This document shows positions 60,599 to 64,000 of a DNA stretch of 64,000 bases, one piece after another. The stretch is from assembly GCF_017813395.1 (NCBI RefSeq), contig NZ_JAGIZB010000009.1:124001-188000 (forward strand). The letters run 5' to 3'. The notes beneath the pieces are model-generated. The model was not told the origin of the DNA and did not search any database. It saw only the letters and a list, made by a program, of their open reading frames with translations. Position numbers and translations under genes: made by a program. The DNA comes from Pararoseomonas baculiformis (GTDB lineage: Bacteria > Pseudomonadota > Alphaproteobacteria > Acetobacterales > Acetobacteraceae). The first letter of the stretch is position 1; each line of letters opens with the position of its first letter.

Positions 60599-63484
60599 AT
60601 GACAGAGACGCGAGACAGCATCCAGGACATCTGGGGCGACCGCACTCCCTATCACGGCGAAGGCACCTGGCCCATTCGCGTGGACGCGCGGACAACCGCG
60701 GAGCCGGAGCACTGGGTCCAGTCCGCCTGCGTCCTCTGCTCCAATGGCTGCGGTCTCGATATCGGCGTCCGGGACGGGCGGATCGTCGGCGTGCGGGGCC
60801 GGGCACAGGACGAGGTCAATCGCGGCCGCCTGGGGCCGAAAGGCCTGCATGGCTGGGAAGCCAACAACAGTCCGGACCGCCTGACGAAGCCGCTGGTCCG
60901 CCGCGCCGGCCGGTTGCGCGAGGCCAGCTGGGACGAGGCGATGGAGCTGATCGTCCGGCGGACGCGCGAGATCATGGAACGCTATGGCGCCGGCGGCATC
61001 GGCTTCTACACCAGCGGCCAGCTGATGCTGGAGGAGTACTACACGCTCGCGATCATCGGAAAGGCGGGCATCGGCACGCCCCACATGGACGGCAACACGC
61101 GGCTGTGCACCGCAACGGCGGCGCAGGCCCTGAAAGAGACCTTCGGCTCTGACGGACAGCCCGGCTCCTACTACGATGTCGATGTCACCGACTGCCTCTT
61201 CCTGGTCGGCCACAACATCGCGGCGACGGACACGGTCCTGTGGTCGCGTATGCTGGATCGCCGGCGCGGGCCGAAGCCGCCACGCCTCGTCGTGGTGGAC
61301 CCACGCCGCACGATGACCGCGCGGGAGGCCGATCTCTGGCTCTCGCCCCGCGTCGGAACGAACCTCGCGCTGCTCAATGGCCTGCTGCACCTCCTCATCC
61401 GGAACGGGCATGTGGACCGCCGCTTCGTCGCGGAACACACCCTGGGCTTCGATGAGCTGGAGAAGGTCGTGGCGGACTACCCGCCGGCCCGGGTCGAGGA
61501 GATCACGGGCGTTCCGGCCGGAGATCTGGAGCAGGCCGCGCGCATCATCGGTGAGGCGCCGACCCTTCTTTCCACCTGTCTCCAGGGCGTCTACCAGTCG
61601 AACCAGGCGACCGCGGCGGCCTGCGCGGTCAACAACATCAACCTCATCCGCGGCATGGTTGGGCGGCCGGGCTGCGGCATCCTCCAGATGAACGGCCAGC
61701 CCACGGCGCAGAACACGCGCGAATGCGGCGCGGACGGCGACCTGCCCGGCTTCCGCAACTGGGACAACCCTCAGCACATCGAGGATCTCGCGCGCCTCTG
61801 GCGGGTGGACCCGGGGATCATCCCGCATTGGGCGCCCCCGACCCATGCGATGGAGATCTTCCACTATGCCGAGACCGGCACGCTCCACATGTTGTGGATC
61901 CAGGCGACGAACCCGGCCGTCTCGCTGCCCGATCTCGGCCGCATCCGGAAGATCCTTGGGAAGCCCGAACTCTTCGTCGTGGTGCAGGACGCCTTCATGA
62001 CCGAAACGGCGGCCCTCGCCGATGTCGTGCTCCCCACGGCGATCTGGGGCGAAAAGACGGGCACATTCACGAATGTGGATCGCACCGTCCATATTTCCCA
62101 CAAGGCGATCGACCCGCCCGGAGAGGCACGGTCCGACCTCGACATCTTCCTCGACTACGCGCGGCGCATGGACTTCCGTGACCGGGACGGCGCGCCCCTG
62201 GTGAAATGGAGCACGTCCGAAGAAGCCTTCGAGGCCTGGAAGGAATGCACGCGCGGCCGGCCCTGCGCCTACACCGGCCTGAGCTATGCCAAGCTGACGG
62301 GCGGCTCCGGTATCCCCTGGCCCTGCAACGCGGAGCATCCGGACGGAAGCCCGCGCATCTACACGGACCACCGGTTTCCAACGGATCCGGCCCTCTGCGA
62401 GGATTACGGGCACGACCTTCAGACCGGCGCCGTGATCACGCCAACCGAATACCGGGCGAAGCAGCCCGCAGGACGGGCCTTCCTGAAATCGGTGCATTAC
62501 CGCCCGCTGCCCGAGGCACCCGATGCCGACTATCCGTTCCTGGTGACGACCGGGCGCGTGACGTACCACTTCCATACCCGCACCAAGACCGGCCGCGCGC
62601 GCGAACTGGTGCGGGCCGAACCCGAAGCTTTCGTGGAGATATCGGAGAATGACGCGGCACGGCTCGGGGTCGTGGAAGGTGACATGCTCCGCCTGACCTC
62701 GCGGCGCGGCTCGGTGGAGGCTCCCGCGCGCATCGCGCCGATCCACGCCGGGCACCTCTTCGTCCCCTTCCACTACGGTTACTGGGACGAGCCGGGCCGG
62801 GCACGCGCGGCGAACGAACTGACCCTTTTCGCCTGGGATCCGGTCAGCAAGCAGCCGCATTACAAGTATGCGGCGGTGAAGGTCGAGCGCGTGGCCTCGC
62901 CAGGAACCACGCAGCCCGAGGATCTGGCTTCCGCCGAGCGCGGCGGTGGGCTGCTCGGCGCCGTCGGGCAGGCAGTCAAGTCCGGCGCGAAGGCCATCTC
63001 CGAAACCGTGAAGCCGCCACGGGCCCATCTCGCCGATTATCTCGGCCTGCTGCAGGCCAGCGAGGAAATGTTCGCCGAAGCCTGCGATCAGGTTCGCTCC
63101 AACCACCCCAAGGTGCCGGACATCGAGGAGGAGTGCGCCCTTTTCGCTGAATGGTCGCGCGAGGCAGCCGCCCGCCTGGGGCCCTTGCTGGCCCGCTACG
63201 GCCGCCAGCAGGAAGGGGAGCCAAAGCGGCTCGAGCGTGTTCTCGTGAGAAAGCGCACGGAGTCCACTGGCTTCGGCCTGGTGCGCGACCTGCACGACCT
63301 CATCCTGCTCGCCAATGAGAGCCTCGTCTCGGCGACCATCCTCCACCAGGCCGCGATGGGGCTGCGGGACAAGGACATGGAAACGGTCCTGGAGGAGGTG
63401 ATGAGCCATGTTCGCCGCGCCCGGCAATGGCTGGAAACGCGGGTGAAGCAGGCCGCGCCTCAGGCCCTGGTCGTCCCCGAGTAG
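60599..63484 (+). CDS. Molybdopterin oxidoreductase (nitrate reductase/formate dehydrogenase-like) with extra C-terminal helical domain
   Basis: 961 residues. The N-terminal iron-sulphur motif has three Cys (C44, C47, C51: CVLCSNGC), but the fourth position (G79 in GRLGPKG) is Gly where Cys is expected. Mo-bis-MGD site: NTRLCTATAAQAL with Cys170 as the probable Mo ligand; GHNIAATDTVLWSRM, NNINLIRGMVGRPGCGI and VLPTAIWGEKTGTFTNVDRT are family blocks. Residues ~770-961 are an additional, mostly helical domain (ASEEMFAEACDQV, LVRDLHDLILLANESLVSAT) that I do not recognise. Probably a cytoplasmic nitrate reductase- or formate-dehydrogenase-like enzyme; the substrate is not certain. No accessory subunit or molybdenum genes are nearby. 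Confidence 0.88.
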   Translation: MTETRDSIQDIWGDRTPYHGEGTWPIRVDARTTAEPEHWVQSACVLCSNGCGLDIGVRDGRIVGVRGRAQDEVNRGRLGPKGLHGWEANNSPDRLTKPLVRRAGRLREASWDEAMELIVRRTREIMERYGAGGIGFYTSGQLMLEEYYTLAIIGKAGIGTPHMDGNTRLCTATAAQALKETFGSDGQPGSYYDVDVTDCLFLVGHNIAATDTVLWSRMLDRRRGPKPPRLVVVDPRRTMTAREADLWLSPRVGTNLALLNGLLHLLIRNGHVDRRFVAEHTLGFDELEKVVADYPPARVEEITGVPAGDLEQAARIIGEAPTLLSTCLQGVYQSNQATAAACAVNNINLIRGMVGRPGCGILQMNGQPTAQNTRECGADGDLPGFRNWDNPQHIEDLARLWRVDPGIIPHWAPPTHAMEIFHYAETGTLHMLWIQATNPAVSLPDLGRIRKILGKPELFVVVQDAFMTETAALADVVLPTAIWGEKTGTFTNVDRTVHISHKAIDPPGEARSDLDIFLDYARRMDFRDRDGAPLVKWSTSEEAFEAWKECTRGRPCAYTGLSYAKLTGGSGIPWPCNAEHPDGSPRIYTDHRFPTDPALCEDYGHDLQTGAVITPTEYRAKQPAGRAFLKSVHYRPLPEAPDADYPFLVTTGRVTYHFHTRTKTGRARELVRAEPEAFVEISENDAARLGVVEGDMLRLTSRRGSVEAPARIAPIHAGHLFVPFHYGYWDEPGRARAANELTLFAWDPVSKQPHYKYAAVKVERVASPGTTQPEDLASAERGGGLLGAVGQAVKSGAKAISETVKPPRAHLADYLGLLQASEEMFAEACDQVRSNHPKVPDIEEECALFAEWSREAAARLGPLLARYGRQQEGEPKRLERVLVRKRTESTGFGLVRDLHDLILLANESLVSATILHQAAMGLRDKDMETVLEEVMSHVRRARQWLETRVKQAAPQALVVPE

Positions 63485-63618
63485 GCCCAGGGGCGGCGGG
63501 GCCACAGGCGGAATCCGGGAGGCCCCGGCGGCACCCGGCAAAGGGAGCCCGGGGTAAGCAGCGCCTTCCCGGCTCCACCCGGTGGACTCCCGGCCCCCGC
63601 CGCCCCATATTCCGCCCC

Positions 63619-63712
63619 GGAAGGCCGGTCGCGGACGGGCGCCTCGTCGACCCGGTCAGGTCCGGAAGGAAGCAGCCGAGGCGGGTTACGCTCGGGTCGT
63701 GGCCGGTCTTCC
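63619..63712 (+). ncRNA. ffs: Signal recognition particle RNA (small bacterial type)
   Basis: Contains the SRP-specific core GGTCAGGTCCGGAAGGAAGC, followed by AGCCGAGGCGGG. The ends GGAAGGCCGG and CCGGTCTTCC pair to close the hairpin. About 94 nt, normal for alphaproteobacteria. A T-run (63717-63720) follows. The gene sits just before dnaX, its usual place. Confidence 0.95.
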
Positions 63713-63769
63713 ACCCTTTTGCCTTTCCCCATGCCTGGCGGCCCAGGCCGCACCCAACCCGCGGCCCGG

Positions 63770-64000
63770 ATGACCAGCGACACCGACCTCTCGCCCGAAT
63801 CGCAGGACGACCTGCCCGAGCCGCCGATGGAGGGCCCGGGCCTGTTCGGCGATCCCTCGCCGCCGCCCGCCGCGTCCCAAACCACCACGGCACCGGCCAC
63901 TGCCGCGCCGGCCCCCGCCTCCGTCGCCGAACCCTCGCAGCCCTATCGCGTGCTGGCGCGGAAATACCGCCCGCAGGACTTCAACGACCTCATCGGCCAG
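63770..64000 (+). CDS. dnaX: DNA polymerase III subunit gamma/tau (N-terminal part)
   Basis: Runs off the right edge; 77 codons visible. After a Pro/Ala-rich N-terminal tail (LSPESQDDLPEPP...), the sequence YRVLARKYRPQDFNDLIGQ is the invariant start of the DnaX clamp-loader ATPase. The start at 63770 is ATG; another in-frame ATG lies at 63731. ffs directly upstream supports the identity. Confidence 0.95.
   Translation, partial: MTSDTDLSPESQDDLPEPPMEGPGLFGDPSPPPAASQTTTAPATAAPAPASVAEPSQPYRVLARKYRPQDFNDLIGQ

Noticed and set aside
60440-63541. Minus-strand frame of 1033 codons opposite the molybdopterin oxidoreductase
   Set aside because: Antisense shadow with no homology; the plus strand carries all the family motifs.

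Overview
High-GC alphaproteobacterial chromosome segment with several TTT-type transporters, TctC/Bug and GMC proteins, PQQ-dependent dehydrogenases, a caa3-type oxidase and a GC-rich SRP RNA (ffs) directly before dnaX. This combination suggests Acetobacteraceae, most like Roseomonas. That is inference from gene content, since the window holds no rRNA.

Layout. 1-7.4 kb: end of an oligopeptide-type binding protein, a GMC oxidoreductase, a coiled-coil membrane protein, a DUF2231/PQQ sugar dehydrogenase pair and a phospholipase D-like protein. 7.4-14.8 kb: two tctBA permease pairs without a TctC, then an NtrC-type two-component system. Sigma-54-like promoters before both tctB genes suggest this system controls both transporters. 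15.2-18.7 kb: two tandem paralogous lipoproteins, a TPR protein and a PEP-CTERM protein. 19-24.7 kb: a decayed IS3 orfA, a small secreted protein, a second NtrC-type system whose regulator has GAFTDA instead of GAFTGA, an alpha/beta hydrolase and a peptide deformylase. 25-35.6 kb: two hydrolases divergent from a TctC-like protein, a three-gene Fe3+/polyamine-type ABC transporter and a second GMC enzyme.

36-44.5 kb is a respiratory cluster of tightly overlapping genes: a PQQ alcohol dehydrogenase (broken by one extra G), a lipoprotein cytochrome c, caa3 oxidase subunits II, I and III, a small membrane protein, CtaG and another cytochrome c. A diheme cytochrome stands convergent to it. The logical electron route is substrate to PQQ enzyme, to cytochrome c, to caa3, to oxygen.

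44.8-53.4 kb is accessory. It carries DUF3891, an HCCA-isomerase-like protein, a recombinase remnant, a four-gene signalling module (VWA protein, Ser/Thr kinase with an FHA-like tail, PPP-type metallophosphatase, zinc-ribbon membrane protein), a lytic transglycosylase and an IS66 remnant. It ends at two identical tRNA-Gly(GCC) genes whose 3' ends face the region. The signalling module, which resembles TerY-P triads but has a PPP enzyme where PP2C is expected, is the most promising candidate for an undescribed system.

53.4-64 kb is mostly housekeeping: prolyl-tRNA editing protein, CnoX-like thioredoxin, LON-domain protein, Trm112-like protein, DUF971, a nucleoside transporter, hisF, hisE with a histone-H1-like tail, nudC, a molybdopterin oxidoreductase with an extra C-terminal helical domain, ffs and the start of dnaX.
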